64,000 nt of DNA from Streptomyces sp. TBY4 (GTDB lineage: Bacteria; Actinomycetota; Actinomycetes; Streptomycetales; Streptomycetaceae): NCBI RefSeq assembly GCF_024213195.1, contig NZ_JANAVF010000011.1, forward strand, positions 124,001-188,000, given 5' to 3'. A model generated the notes under the pieces. It saw only the letters and a list, made by a program, of their open reading frames with translations. It ran no database searches and was not told the origin of the DNA. Below are positions 16,478 to 27,722 of the stretch, piece by piece; position 1 is the first letter of the stretch; each line of letters opens with the position of its first letter. A program made the position numbers and the translations under genes.

Positions 16478-17136
16478 TGCGGCTCCGTCCCCTGACCCTG
16501 CGGGCCCTCCTGGCCGGCATCGTCCTGACGCTGCTGGCCGCGTCCCCCGCCCTGGCCTCGACCTACCGCTACTGGTCGTTCTGGGACGGGGCGGGCGGCA
16601 CCTGGGCGTACGCCACCCAGGGTCCCTCCTCGCTGCGTCCGGCGGACGGCTCCGTGCAGGGCTTCCACTTCGTGGTGAGCAAGGACGCGGCCGACCAGGC
16701 CGCCCCGCCGCGCACGGCTCCCGACTTCGCGGCCATCTGCTCATCCACCGCCCCGGTGGCGGGCAAGAAGCGGATCGCCCTGGTCATCGACTTCGGCACG
16801 CCCGCCGAGGCGCAGGCGGGCGAGACCCCGCCGCAGGACGCCCCGCGGACGGCGTGCGCGCAGGTCGGCCCGGACGCCACCACGGCCGAGGCCCTGGCGG
16901 AGGTCGCCAAACCGCTCCGCTACAACAGCGCGGCCCTGCTGTGCGCGATCTCCGGCTACCCGAAGCAGGGCTGCGGCGAACCCATCGCCGACGCCGCCCC
17001 CACCCCCGCGGCCACGGCCGACTCCGGCTCCGGGGCCGGCGGCGGCCCGTCGGCGGGCCTCCTCGCCGGCATCGCAGCAGTGGCCGCCCTGGCCGCAGCC
17101 GCCGTCTGGCAGTCCCGCCGCCGCCGCTCCCGATGA
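16477..17136 (+). CDS. Secreted SCO2322-family protein with C-terminal membrane anchor
   Basis: 219 residues with a signal peptide (about 1-25, LLAASPALASTYRYWSFW), an extracellular domain opening with Tyr/Trp-rich YRYWSFWDG, four or more Cys residues, and an Ala-rich spacer. A C-terminal membrane helix followed by RRRRSR ends the protein. The N-terminal YRYWSF pattern is that of the family named after S. coelicolor SCO2322, which sits in the equivalent transporter locus (from memory). Its function is not known; context suggests help in corrinoid capture. It overlaps both neighbours (TGATG and ATGA). Confidence 0.75.
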   Translation: MRLRPLTLRALLAGIVLTLLAASPALASTYRYWSFWDGAGGTWAYATQGPSSLRPADGSVQGFHFVVSKDAADQAAPPRTAPDFAAICSSTAPVAGKKRIALVIDFGTPAEAQAGETPPQDAPRTACAQVGPDATTAEALAEVAKPLRYNSAALLCAISGYPKQGCGEPIADAAPTPAATADSGSGAGGGPSAGLLAGIAAVAALAAAAVWQSRRRRSR

Positions 17137-18512
17137 CGGCCGGCCCGGGGCAGGACGGCGCCGCCGATCCCGTCGACGGCGGGGCGGCCGCCGACGGCGC
17201 TCGGCCACCCACCGGGGCCACCCGCACCCGCCCCTCCACCCGCACGGGTGGTGCGGGTGGGAACCCGGCCCGGCCGAAGGCCGGGCCCACCCACGACGGC
17301 GCCGCACGCACCCCCCGCCCCCACGGCGCCGACCACGGCCCCGCACGCGACGTCCCCACCCCGGCCGGCCGAGGCGCCGACCGGGCAACCGGCAGCCCGC
17401 GCGTGCCGACGTACAAAAAATGGAGCGCCCCCGAGGCCACCCGTGGCAACGCCCTGCACGCGGGTGCCTGGTGGCTGTGGGCCCTCGGCCTCGCCACCGC
17501 CGCCTCCCGCACCACCAACCCCCTCCTCCTCGGCCTGATCATCGGCGTCGCCGGCTACGTGGTCGCGGCCCGCCGCACCGACGCCCCCTGGGCGCGTTCC
17601 TACGGGGCGTTCGTCAAGCTCGGCCTCTTCGTCATCGGCCTGCGCCTCCTCTTCTCCATGCTCCTCGGCTCCCCCATCCCCGGCGCGCACACCCTGTTCA
17701 CCCTCCCGGAGCTCCCGCTCCCAGCGTGGGCGCAGGGCATCCGGCTCGGTGGCCGGGTCACCGCCGAGCAGCTCGTCTTCGCCTTCTACGACGGCATGAA
17801 GCTGGCCACGCTCCTGATCTGCGTCGGCGCCGCCAACGCCCTGGCGAATCCGGCGCGGCTGCTGAAGTCCCTGCCCGCGGCCCTGTACGAGGTCGGCGTG
17901 GCCGTGGTCGTCGCAATGACCTTCGCGCCGAACATGGTCGCCGACGTGGTCCGCCTCCGTACGGCCCGCCGGCTGCGCGGCCGCCCCACGGGCGGGGTCC
18001 GGGCGGTCCTCCAGATCGGCCTGCCGGTCCTGGAGGGCGCGCTCGAACGCTCCGTGGCCATCGCCGCCTCCATGGACGCCCGCGGCTACGGCCGTACCGC
18101 GCGCGTCCCTGCCGCCGTCCGCCACACCACCAACGTGCTCACCCTCGGCGGCCTGCTCGGCATGTGCGCGGGCACGTACGGCCTGCTGGCGGCGGAGGGC
18201 GCCGGCTACGGCCTGGCGCTCCTCCTCTTCTCCCTCCTCCTCGCCCTGGCCGGGCTGCGGCTCGGCGGCCGCCGGTCGATCCGGACCCGGTACCGGCCGG
18301 ACCGGTGGGGCGTACGGGCCTGGCTGGTCGCCGATTCGGGGGCGGCGGTCGCTGCGCTCCTGATCCGGGCCGCGTCCCTGGACCCGGAGGCCCTGCGCCC
18401 CGGCGTCGTCCCCCTGGTCGCCCCGACCCTCCCGCTCTGGCCGGCGGCGGCGATCCTGATCGGCCTGCTCCCGGCCCTGGTCGCCCCCCTCCCCACCTCG
18501 AAGGAGGCCTGA
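17133..18512 (+). CDS. ECF transporter T component (EcfT/CbiQ-like)
   Basis: 459 residues. A long hydrophilic, Pro/Thr/Gly-rich N-terminus of about 95 residues precedes about six membrane helices. The coupling helix bears the T-component signature with Ala-Arg-Gly in SMDARGYGR, and a second basic helix RLRTARRLRGRPTGG precedes it. These contact the ATPases. The protein scaffolds the S component and ATPases of an energy-coupling-factor importer. The ATGA overlap with the upstream gene and the fused ATPase 9 bases downstream place it in one operon under the cobalamin riboswitch. Confidence 0.88.
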   Translation: MTAGPGQDGAADPVDGGAAADGARPPTGATRTRPSTRTGGAGGNPARPKAGPTHDGAARTPRPHGADHGPARDVPTPAGRGADRATGSPRVPTYKKWSAPEATRGNALHAGAWWLWALGLATAASRTTNPLLLGLIIGVAGYVVAARRTDAPWARSYGAFVKLGLFVIGLRLLFSMLLGSPIPGAHTLFTLPELPLPAWAQGIRLGGRVTAEQLVFAFYDGMKLATLLICVGAANALANPARLLKSLPAALYEVGVAVVVAMTFAPNMVADVVRLRTARRLRGRPTGGVRAVLQIGLPVLEGALERSVAIAASMDARGYGRTARVPAAVRHTTNVLTLGGLLGMCAGTYGLLAAEGAGYGLALLLFSLLLALAGLRLGGRRSIRTRYRPDRWGVRAWLVADSGAAVAALLIRAASLDPEALRPGVVPLVAPTLPLWPAAAILIGLLPALVAPLPTSKEA

Positions 18513-18521
18513 CCCCACCCC

Positions 18522-20416
<1,895 letters not shown>

Positions 20417-20420
<4 letters not shown>

Positions 20421-21298
20421 GCAACCCGCCCCCGGCCGCCCCGGCCCCCCGCCCCCTCCGCATCGGCCCCCGCGCCGCCACCGCCCTGGTCCTCGTCACC
20501 CTCATCGGCATCGCCGCCTTCGGCTGGCCTCTCCTCGCCGACCGCCAGTCCGGTTTCGCCCATGCCCAGGACGCCCCGTGGCTCTTCGCGGCCCTGCTCC
20601 CCCTCCTCGTGGGCGTGGTCGTCGCGACCATCGCCGACGACGGCATGGACGCCAAGGCCGTCGCGATGCTCGGCGTACTGGCCGCGGTCGGGGCCGCCCT
20701 GCGCCCGCTCGGCGCCGGTACGGCCGGCCTGGAGCCCATGTTCTTCCTGATGGTGCTGAGCGGCCGGGTGCTCGGCCCCGGCTTCGGCTTCGTCCTGGGC
20801 GGGGTCACCATGTTCGCGTCGGCCCTGCTCACCGGCGGTGTCGGGCCGTGGATGCCGTTCCAGATGCTGGCCATGGGCTGGTTCTCGCTGGGCGCCGGGC
20901 TGCTGCCGGGTCCGGACCGGATCCGGGGGCGGGCCGAGCTGGCGATGCTCGCGCTGTACGGGTTCCTCGGCTCCTTCGCGTACGGCACGGTCATGAACCT
21001 GCAGGGCTGGGTGATCCTGCAGGGCATGGGCCAGGGCATCTCCTTCCACCCCGGTGACCCGCTGCCCGCGAACCTGACCCGCTTCCTCGCGTACTGCCTG
21101 GCGACCTCGGTGGGCTGGGACCTGGGCCGGGCCGCGCTGACCGTCGTACTGACCCTCACGCTCGGCGCGACCCTGCTGAAGGCGCTGCGGCGGGCGACTC
21201 GGAAAGCGGCCTTCGACGCGCCCGTGACCTTCGATCCGGGGGCCGGACCGGCGCCGAAACCTTCCTCGGAAAGGGATATGACCGGCCACGGAAGGTGA
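20417..21298 (+). CDS. ECF transporter S component (predicted corrinoid-specific)
   Basis: 293 residues with about six membrane helices: TALVLVTLIGIAAFGWPLL, LFAALLPLLVGVVVATI, AVAMLGVLAAVGAALRPL, FFLMVLSGRVLGPGFGFVLGG and later segments. The pattern of a short helix 1, a Gly-rich helix 4 and a basic C-terminal tail is that of substrate-capture S subunits. Its ATG overlaps the ATPase stop (ATGA). Cobalamin or a precursor is the inferred substrate because the operon is riboswitch-controlled; the sequence alone does not prove it. Confidence 0.85.
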
Positions 21299-21632
21299 GA
21301 TCGGGGCCTCCCGGCGGTGACCCGCCCCACAGGACCTAGGTCACATACGAACCGGGATAGTAGCCCTTAAACGACCCTTACCCACCCCCCTCGCACCGCC
21401 CCCCACCTGCGCGGATGCCTGCCCGGCCCGCGGGGGGCCGTTCCTCCCCGGCTGCGAGGACCACTAGTAAGAGGGGTCGTTGCCAGACGCCGTCTACCCC
21501 CGTAGAACTGGATGAGTCGCAGGGCGGACGGAGATCCCCCGGATCCCCGCCCCCGCCGACGAACCCCTCTCCTTCACGTGAGTGGCTCGTGCACGTCTGC
21601 GACCGTCCCTGTCCCCTTCGGAAGGTCAGTCC
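21299..21632. other. 334-base leader region of the transglycosylase gene
   Basis: No gene is seen. A perfect 10-bp palindrome GACCTAGGTC lies at 21,333-21,342, and a short AT-richer stretch near 21,355-21,380 is a possible promoter. The long, GC-rich leader could fold, but I cannot match it to a known riboswitch such as ydaO. Confidence 0.4.
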
Positions 21633-22037
21633 GTGTCCAACGCCGTCATCCGCCGCATCGCCGCTTCGAAGAAGACCCTCGCGGGTACCGTCCTCGCCCT
21701 GGGCGTCGCCGGTTCCATGCTGGCCGCGGTTCCCGCGCAGGCCGCCCCGATGAGCGCCAAGGCGATCGCCCAGCAGATGATCAAGGACCCGGCCCAGTTC
21801 GCGGCGTTCAACAACATCGTGTCCCGCGAGAGCGGCTGGGACCACACCGCCACGAACTCCTCCTCGGGCGCCTACGGCCTGGTCCAGGCCCTCCCGGCCT
21901 CGAAGATGGCCTCCGCGGGCTCGGACTGGAAGACCAACCCGGCCACCCAGATCAAGTGGGGCCTGGACTACATGAACTCCCGCTACGGCAGCCCCGAGGG
22001 CGCCTGGACCTTCTGGCAGAACCACCACTGGTACTGA
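21633..22037 (+). CDS. Secreted lytic transglycosylase, SLT domain
   Basis: 134 residues. A signal peptide (SNAVIRRIAASKKTLAGTVL...PAQAAP, cleaved near residue 38) is followed by a compact SLT domain. The catalytic Glu is in NIVSRESGWDHTATN, and GAYGLVQALPASKM and IKWGLDYMNSRYGSPEGAW follow. It should cleave the glycan backbone of peptidoglycan outside the cell. GTG 21,633 has GGAAGG about 8 bases upstream. The gene is monocistronic and ends at a strong hairpin. Confidence 0.9.
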   Translation: MSNAVIRRIAASKKTLAGTVLALGVAGSMLAAVPAQAAPMSAKAIAQQMIKDPAQFAAFNNIVSRESGWDHTATNSSSGAYGLVQALPASKMASAGSDWKTNPATQIKWGLDYMNSRYGSPEGAWTFWQNHHWY

Positions 22038-22088
22038 GCCACCAGCGGCACCAGGAACCACCAGCAGCACCGAAGCGAAGCAGCACAT

Positions 22089-22139
22089 GCGAAGGCCCCG
22101 GCGGCCGACCTCCCCAGGTCCGGCCTCCGGGGCCTTCGC
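22089..22139. terminator. Bidirectional terminator between convergent genes
   Basis: Arms GCGAAGGCCCCGG (22,089-22,101) and CCGGGGCCTTCGC (22,127-22,139) pair perfectly, and an inner GGCC/GGTC stem adds to this. It lies between the transglycosylase and the convergent thiolase. Confidence 0.8.
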
Positions 22140-22178
22140 GATCCCATCCCACAGGGTCCAAAGGCGGCGCAGCAGGTG

Positions 22179-23348
22179 CTACAGCCGCTGGATGATGGTG
22201 CCCGTCGCCAGCGCGCCGCCCGCGCACATGGTGATCAGCGCGAACTCCTTGTCGCGGCGCTCCAGCTCGTGCAGGGCGGTGGTGATCAGCCGGGCCCCGG
22301 TCGCGCCGACGGGGTGGCCGAGCGCGATGCCGCCGCCGTTGACGTTGACCTTCTCCAGGTCCTGGTCGAAGACCTGGGCCCAGCTGAGGACCACGGACGC
22401 GAAGGCCTCGTTGATCTCGACGAGGTCGATGTCCTTCAGCGACATGCCGGCCTTGCCCAGCACCGCCCGCGTCGCGTCGATCGGCCCGTCCAGGTGGAAG
22501 TGCGGGTCGGAGCCGACCAGCGTCTGGGCGACGATCCGGGCGCGCGGCCGCAGCTTGAGCGCGCGGGCCATCTTGCGCGAGGCCCACATCACGGCGGCGG
22601 CGCCGTCGGATATCTGCGAGGAGTTCCCGGCGGTGTGCACGGCGGTCGGCATGACCGGCTTGAGCCGGGCGAGGCCCTCCATGGAGGTGTCGCGCAGGCC
22701 CTCGTCGCGGTCGACGAGCCGCCACATGCCCTGCCCGGCGGCCTGTTCCGCTTCGGTGGTGGGCACCTGCACGGCGAAGGTCTCGCGCTTGAACCGCTCC
22801 TCGGCCCACGCGGCGGCGGCCCGCTCCTGCGAGAGCACGCCCAGCCTGTCCACGTCCTCGCGGGTCAGGCCCCGGTTGCGGGCGATGCGCTCGGCGGCCT
22901 CGAACTGGTTGGGGAGATCGACGTTCCACTCGTCCGGGAAGGGCTTGCCGGGTCCGTGCTTCGATCCCGACCCGAGCGGTACGCGGCTCATCGCCTCGAC
23001 CCCGCAGGCGATGCCGATGTCCATGACTCCGCCGGAGATCATGTTGGCGACCATGTGGTTGGCCTGCTGGGAGCTGCCGCACTGACAGTCCACGGTGGTC
23101 GCGGCGGTCTCGTACGGGAGGCCCATGGCCAGCCAGGCGTTGCGCGCCGGGTTCATCGACTGCTCGCCGGCGTGGGTGACGGTGCCGCCGACGATCTGCT
23201 CCACGCAGTCGGGCTGGATGCCCGTGCGGGCGAGGAGTTCGCGGTAGGTCTCGCCGAGGAGGTAGGCGGGGTGAAGATTGGCGAGCGCGCCCCCGCGCTT
23301 GCCGATCGGGGTGCGTACGGCTTCGACGATGACGGGTTCCGCGGCCAT
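22179..23348 (-). CDS. fadA5: Steroid thiolase, FadA5-like
   Basis: 389 residues, typical for thiolases. The nucleophile is Cys90 in VDCQCGSSQQANH, the His is in NGGGIALGHPVGATG, the second Cys in CAGGALATG, and NEAFASV is conserved. The sequence follows M. tuberculosis FadA5 closely over its whole length as I remember it (DLPNQFEAAERIA, HTAGNSSQISDGAAAV, LVGSDPHFHLDGP). FadA5 thiolyses 3-keto acyl-CoA steroid side chains. The gene is divergent from CYP125, as cholesterol side-chain genes often are, with KstR-like boxes between them. AGGAG lies upstream of ATG 23,348. Confidence 0.88.
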   Translation of the reverse strand: MAAEPVIVEAVRTPIGKRGGALANLHPAYLLGETYRELLARTGIQPDCVEQIVGGTVTHAGEQSMNPARNAWLAMGLPYETAATTVDCQCGSSQQANHMVANMISGGVMDIGIACGVEAMSRVPLGSGSKHGPGKPFPDEWNVDLPNQFEAAERIARNRGLTREDVDRLGVLSQERAAAAWAEERFKRETFAVQVPTTEAEQAAGQGMWRLVDRDEGLRDTSMEGLARLKPVMPTAVHTAGNSSQISDGAAAVMWASRKMARALKLRPRARIVAQTLVGSDPHFHLDGPIDATRAVLGKAGMSLKDIDLVEINEAFASVVLSWAQVFDQDLEKVNVNGGGIALGHPVGATGARLITTALHELERRDKEFALITMCAGGALATGTIIQRL

Positions 23349-23440
23349 GAGCTCGTCCTCTCCTGCTCCTGCGTAGCGCACAGCGCGCATCGACTGGCGT
23401 GCGCCCCAGCTGACGGGCGGGCCGTCCCGGCGCCCCACCC

Positions 23441-23459
23441 GAACTAGTACGCGTTCTAG
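23441..23459 (-). promoter_or_regulatory. KstR-like operator before thiolase
   Basis: On the minus strand the site reads CTAGAACGCGTACTAGTTC; the core TAGAACGCGTACTA has one mismatch to TnnAACnnGTTnnA. It lies 93 bases upstream of the thiolase ATG. Confidence 0.55.
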
Positions 23460-23554
23460 TTCTCCCCGCAGTCTTATGACCAGAAGACCCGGTACGCAAG
23501 GGTCTTGCACGCGGCTTACACGGATTCCACACGCAACAGTTGGCGCGGGGCCCC

Positions 23555-23583
23555 TTGTCACTTCTAGAACTCGTTACTACCTT
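23555..23583 (+). promoter_or_regulatory. CYP125 promoter overlapped by a KstR-like box
   Basis: TTGTCA (23,555-23,560), a 17-base spacer and TACCTT (23,578-23,583) form a fair sigma-70-type promoter. The spacer contains TAGAACTCGTTACT (23,565-23,578), which misses the KstR consensus only at the last base. Repressor binding there would block RNA polymerase. Confidence 0.5.
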
Positions 23584-23594
23584 CAAGCCAACTT

Positions 23595-23609
23595 CTGATG
23601 GGCCGTCAG
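23595..23609. promoter_or_regulatory. Operator-like inverted repeat CTGATG-GGC-CGTCAG
   Basis: A near-perfect version of the dyad found before the LLM oxidoreductase at 2432-2446. It sits between the CYP125 promoter and its GGAG ribosome-binding site, so a second regulator may act here. Confidence 0.45.
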
Positions 23610-23625
23610 ACTTTGGAGCCGCCCG

Positions 23626-24870
23626 ATGACCTGCCCCGCACTGCCCGAAGGCTTCGACGCCACCGACCCTGACGTACTCCAAGACCGGGTGCCCTACCCC
23701 GAGTTCGCGCAGTTGCGGCAGACCGCACCCGTGTGGTGGTGCCCCCAGCCGCGGGGCGTCACCGGCTTCGACGACGAGGGGTACTGGGCCGTCACCCGGC
23801 ACGCGGACGTCAAGTACGTCTCCACGCACCCGGAGCTGTTCTCCTCCACGACGAACACGGCGATCATCCGCTTCAACGAGCACATCCAGCGCGAGTCGAT
23901 AGATGCCCAGCGACTGATCATGTTGAACATGGATCCGCCGGAACACACCCGCGTACGCCAGATCGTGCAGCGCGGCTTCACCCCGCGGGCCATCCGCGGG
24001 CTGGAGGACGCCCTGCGCGACCGGGCCCGCAAGATCGTCGCGGAGGCCCTGGAGGCCTCGGCCGACGGCAGCTTCGACTTCGTCACCCAGGTCGCGTGCG
24101 AACTGCCCCTCCAGGCCATCGCCGAGCTGATCGGCGTACCGCAGGAGGACCGGTCCCGGATCTTCGACTGGTCGAACAAGATGATCGCGTACGACGACCC
24201 GGAGTACGCGATCACCGCCGAGGTCGGCGGCAACGCCGCGGCGGAGATCATCGGCTACTCGATGAACCTGGCGGCCGAGCGCAAGGAGTGCCCGGCCAAG
24301 GACATCGTCACGCAGCTCGTCGCGGCCGAGGGCCAGGGCAACCTGGGCTCCGACGAGTTCGGCTTCTTCGTCCTCCTCCTGGCGGTGGCGGGCAACGAGA
24401 CCACCCGCAACGCCATCAGCCACGGCATGCACGCCTTCCTGACCCACCCCGAGCAGTGGGAGCTCTACAAGCGCACCCGGCCCTCCACCGCCGCCGAGGA
24501 GATCGTCCGCTGGGCCACCCCCGTGGTGTCCTTCCAGCGCACCGCCACCCAGGACACCGAACTGGGCGGGCAGAAGATCAAGGCCGGCGACCGCGTCGGC
24601 ATGTTCTACTCCTCCGCCAACCACGACCCCGAGGTCTTCGAGAACCCCGAGGTCTTCGACATCACCCGAGACCCGAACCCGCACCTGGGCTTCGGCGGCG
24701 GCGGACCGCACTTCTGCCTCGGCAAGTCCCTGGCCATCATGGAGATCGACCTGATGTTCAACGCCCTGGCCGACGCCCTCCCCGACCTGCGCCTGGTCGG
24801 CGAAGGCCCGCGCCGCCTGCGCGCGGCCTGGCTGAACGGCATCAAGGAACTACGGGTCAGCAACGGCTGA
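23626..24870 (+). CDS. cyp125: Cytochrome P450, CYP125 family (steroid C26/C27 monooxygenase)
   Basis: 414 residues. The I-helix has LLAVAGNETTRNAIS, the ExxR motif is in AAEEIVRWATPV, and the heme loop is HLGFGGGGPHFCLGKSLA with ligand Cys364. The N-terminus (CPALPEGFDATDPDV) and segments such as RLIMLNMDPPEHTRVRQIV and CELPLQAIAELIGVPQEDR follow M. tuberculosis CYP125A1, which oxidises the terminal methyl of the cholesterol side chain. Electrons could come from the ferredoxin at 11,944. GGAG lies 7-10 bases before the ATG. Streptomyces usually lacks full cholesterol ring degradation, so the true substrate may be another sterol or a terpenoid. Confidence 0.9.
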   Translation: MTCPALPEGFDATDPDVLQDRVPYPEFAQLRQTAPVWWCPQPRGVTGFDDEGYWAVTRHADVKYVSTHPELFSSTTNTAIIRFNEHIQRESIDAQRLIMLNMDPPEHTRVRQIVQRGFTPRAIRGLEDALRDRARKIVAEALEASADGSFDFVTQVACELPLQAIAELIGVPQEDRSRIFDWSNKMIAYDDPEYAITAEVGGNAAAEIIGYSMNLAAERKECPAKDIVTQLVAAEGQGNLGSDEFGFFVLLLAVAGNETTRNAISHGMHAFLTHPEQWELYKRTRPSTAAEEIVRWATPVVSFQRTATQDTELGGQKIKAGDRVGMFYSSANHDPEVFENPEVFDITRDPNPHLGFGGGGPHFCLGKSLAIMEIDLMFNALADALPDLRLVGEGPRRLRAAWLNGIKELRVSNG

Positions 24871-24896
24871 AGTACCGTCGCCCGACCCGTAATCCA

Positions 24897-24939
24897 GGAC
24901 GGCAGGGGCCCCACCTCCCACGCCCGGCCCCTGCCGTCC
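24897..24939. terminator. Terminator after CYP125
   Basis: A perfect 14-bp stem (GGACGGCAGGGGCC and its complement) closes a 15-base loop, 26 bases after the stop. Confidence 0.8.
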
Positions 24940-25023
24940 CCCGGTTGTTACCCGCAGGTCGTTACCGTCTCGCTGCCTTCGAGATCATTGCCTTGGCGCC
25001 GGACCGGACCTCAGACTGCCCGG

Positions 25024-25374
25024 ATGAACCTCGATGACCCCAGCGCGAGACGGTGGCAGCGCCTGCCCACGACGTGGCAGCGGATGGTCGATCTCGGCGG
25101 CGGGTCCGAGCCCATGAGCCAGGGAGTCCTGGCCCTCATCGAGGCCGCCCGCGAAGAGCCGGCACTGCGCCGCCTCTACCCGTACACCAGCCACTTCACC
25201 CTGTGGTTCAGCGCCTCCGCCGGCCACCCCTTCGCCGTGACCGCCCCGGCCGTGGAACCCCTCCCCAACGGCCGCTTCCGCGTCCGCGGCCCCCGCCAAA
25301 CCACCGTCCTGGGCGAAGCCGACACGGCCCGGGCGGCCATAGCCCTGGTAGTGGCCAACCTCCCGAGGGACTAG
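25024..25374 (+). CDS. Small DUF6193-like protein
   Basis: 116 residues with no signal or membrane segment. The middle (YPYTSHFTLWFSASAGHPF, LPNGRFRVRGP) resembles the DUF6193 family often annotated near natural-product clusters; that match is from memory and tentative. Function unknown. A -35 TTGCCT and a -10 CAGACT with an 18-base spacer end six bases before the ATG, so the gene appears leaderless. It is flanked by the dispersed repeat element downstream. Confidence 0.6.
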   Translation: MNLDDPSARRWQRLPTTWQRMVDLGGGSEPMSQGVLALIEAAREEPALRRLYPYTSHFTLWFSASAGHPFAVTAPAVEPLPNGRFRVRGPRQTTVLGEADTARAAIALVVANLPRD

Positions 25375-25380
25375 CGCCGA

Positions 25381-25560
25381 ACTCAGCCCAACCTCAGCCC
25401 AAACTCAGCCCCGCCGGCGTTTGAGGCGCGGGGGTCCGGGGGCTGGCCCCCGGGAACGGCGCCGCACGCGGCAGGGGTCCGGGGCGGAGCCCCGGGGAAC
25501 GGAGGAAGGGCGGGTAGGGGACAGCCCCGCAGGGCCCCACCCCCGCCCGAACCTCCGAGT
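25381..25560. repeat. Dispersed intergenic repeat element
   Basis: Three short CTCAGCCC repeats lead into 25,405-25,467, which matches 233-295 with one mismatch. The following part (25,475-25,555) matches the coding linker of the fused ECF ATPase at 19,482-19,560. The element is rich in nested stems and may act as a transcript end between the two convergent genes. No protein gene is apparent. Confidence 0.8.
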
Positions 25561-25682
25561 GGCGAAACCCGCCCCACGGGCGGATCCTGGCAGAACGCGG
25601 CGATCCATCGCGAAGGGGTGCCGGGACGGGCTGCTACACCGCCCCGGCACCCCTTCGTCATCCCGCCGGCGGGCCCGGCCGA

Positions 25683-27722
25683 CTACGCCCGCGTACGCTC
25701 CCCGGCCGAGGCCGAAGCCGCAGCCCCCACCCGCTCCGGTCGCCGAGGCCTCGGCACGGCCACCCCGGCCGGCACCGCATCCCCCCGAGGCCCGGACAGC
25801 ACGTAGACGAGCCCGAAGCCGGCCCCGACGACCACCGCCCCGCCGACCGCGTCGAGCACCCAGTGATTGGCGGTGGCGACGATCGCGCACACGGTGATCG
25901 TCGGATGCAGGACGCCCAGCACCTTCTGCCACCCCTTCGGCGCGATCATCACGATCACCACCCCGCACCACAGCGACCACCCGAAGTGCAGCGAGGGCAT
26001 CGCCGCGTACTGGTTGGAGATCGCGGTCATGGCCCCGTAGCTCGGGTTCGCGAGGTCCTGCACCCCGTGCACGGTGTCCACGAAGCCCAGCCCCGGCATC
26101 AGCCGCGGCGGCGCCAGCGGATACAGCCAGAACCCTATGAGCGCCAGCACGGTCGCAAGTCCCAGCGAGGCCCGAGCCCAGCGGTAGTCCTTGGGCCGGC
26201 GCCAGTACAGCACCGCGAGGATCCCGAGCGGGACCACGAAATGGAACGACGTGTAGTAGAAGTTGAAGAACGCCTCCAGCCACGGCGTGTTCACCACCGC
26301 GTGGTTCACGGCGAGCTCGATGTCGATGCCGAGCGCCTTCTCGATCCCGTGGATCTGGCTGCCGTTGCCCTCCGCCAGGCTCCGGCTGGTGGGCGCGGCG
26401 GCGCGGATGTGCGAGTAGAGCGAGTACCCGACCCGTATCAGCAGCAGTTCCAGCAACAGATTCGGCCGCGACAGCACCCGCCGCCAGAACGGCAGCAGCG
26501 GCACCCGCGCCCACCGCGCGGGCGCGGGCCGCCCGTAGGCGGTGGGGACCGGCTCGCGCCAGTGCGGGGAGGAGCGCGGCAGGAACGGCACGGCGCAGGC
26601 CGCCGCGAGGGCCGCGAGGAGCAGCACGTTGTCCCGTACGGGGGCCAGCGCGACCAGGTTGGGCAGCAGCACGGTGCTCGGCAGGGTCATGGCGAGCACG
26701 ACGGCGACCGGCCACACCGGCCGGTCGGCGGCCCGCTTGCCCACCTTGCCGGCGACGGCGAGCAGCACCCAGAGCAGCTGGTGGCGCCAGCCGGTCGGGG
26801 ACACGGCGACGGCGACGCAGCCGGTGATGGCGACGGCGAGCAGCAGCTGGCCGTCGCGGGCGTAGCGGGCGGCGCGGCGCAGGCCGATCCAGACGATCGC
26901 GGCCGCGAGGGCGGCGTAGAGCAGGATCTCGCCGGGGCCGGAGAGGCCCAGGCGCAGCAGGGCGCCGTGCACGGACTGGTTGGCGAGGCCGTCGGGTGCG
27001 CCGCCGAGGCCGGTGCCGGCCAGGTGCTGGATCCAGTACGTCCACGAGTCGCTGGGCAGCGCCGCCCAGGAGAGGGCGGCGGCTCCACCGAAGGTCAGGG
27101 CGGCGGAGCGGGCAGTGGCCCTGCGTCCGGACAGCCACAGCAGGGGCGCGAAGAGCAGCAGCGCGGGCTGGAGGGCCGCGGCCAGGCCGATCAGGAACCC
27201 CGAGGGGCGCTCGCCCGGCACCCGGAACACGGCGAGGAGCACCAGCAGCACCGGCAGTACGGCGGTCTGCCCGGGCAGCGCGGCTTCGCGGACGGGCAGC
27301 GAGACCATCATCAGCGCCACCAGCACGGGCGCGGCGAGCAGCGCGGTGCGCCGGGGCACCGGGTCGGGCAGGGCGCGCGCGGCGACCAGCCCGACGGCGG
27401 CGACGAGCAGCAGGGTCACGCAGGTCCAGGCCACCTCCAGGGAGGGTGCGGCGAGCCCCAGGAGCGGCTTGAGGACCAGCCCCGCGAAGGGGGTCCCGGT
27501 GAACTGGCCGTTCGTGTAGAGCGAGCCGGGAAGGCTGCCCGGGAGGTGGAAGCCGCTGAGCCACTCGCCCGGTGGCACGCGCAGCACGACCGCGGCCTGC
27601 CTGACGGCGAGCAGCAGGGCCAGCGCCCACAGCATGAGGCGTGCGGCCCCGAGTCTGCCGCCGCTACCGCCTATGACCCCGGCATGTCCGTTCGCACCAC
27701 TGTGCTCCGCCGCGTTAGCCAC
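25683..27722 (-). CDS. Bifunctional GT87 glycosyltransferase / PAP2 phosphatase membrane protein
   Basis: 679 residues in two modules. The N-terminal about 400 residues hold 10-12 membrane helices like GT87 polyprenyl-phosphate mannosyltransferases (AVRQAAVVLRVPPGEWLSGF, LPGQTAVLPVLLVLL). The C-terminal half is a PAP2/inositol-phosphorylceramide-synthase-like domain. It has HFVVPLGILAVLYW, NQYAAMPSLHFGWSLW with the phosphatase His, and ATANHWVLDAVGGAVV with the second His. Together they may transfer and dephosphorylate lipid-linked sugars or inositol at the membrane. The GTG start has only a weak GGCGAGG upstream. Confidence 0.85.
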   Translation of the reverse strand: MANAAEHSGANGHAGVIGGSGGRLGAARLMLWALALLLAVRQAAVVLRVPPGEWLSGFHLPGSLPGSLYTNGQFTGTPFAGLVLKPLLGLAAPSLEVAWTCVTLLLVAAVGLVAARALPDPVPRRTALLAAPVLVALMMVSLPVREAALPGQTAVLPVLLVLLAVFRVPGERPSGFLIGLAAALQPALLLFAPLLWLSGRRATARSAALTFGGAAALSWAALPSDSWTYWIQHLAGTGLGGAPDGLANQSVHGALLRLGLSGPGEILLYAALAAAIVWIGLRRAARYARDGQLLLAVAITGCVAVAVSPTGWRHQLLWVLLAVAGKVGKRAADRPVWPVAVVLAMTLPSTVLLPNLVALAPVRDNVLLLAALAAACAVPFLPRSSPHWREPVPTAYGRPAPARWARVPLLPFWRRVLSRPNLLLELLLIRVGYSLYSHIRAAAPTSRSLAEGNGSQIHGIEKALGIDIELAVNHAVVNTPWLEAFFNFYYTSFHFVVPLGILAVLYWRRPKDYRWARASLGLATVLALIGFWLYPLAPPRLMPGLGFVDTVHGVQDLANPSYGAMTAISNQYAAMPSLHFGWSLWCGVVIVMIAPKGWQKVLGVLHPTITVCAIVATANHWVLDAVGGAVVVGAGFGLVYVLSGPRGDAVPAGVAVPRPRRPERVGAAASASAGERTRA

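Noticed and set aside
21299..21632. A ydaO (c-di-AMP) riboswitch before the transglycosylase gene
   Set aside because: Such switches often precede cell-wall hydrolase genes in Streptomyces, but the conserved core sequence is not visible here.
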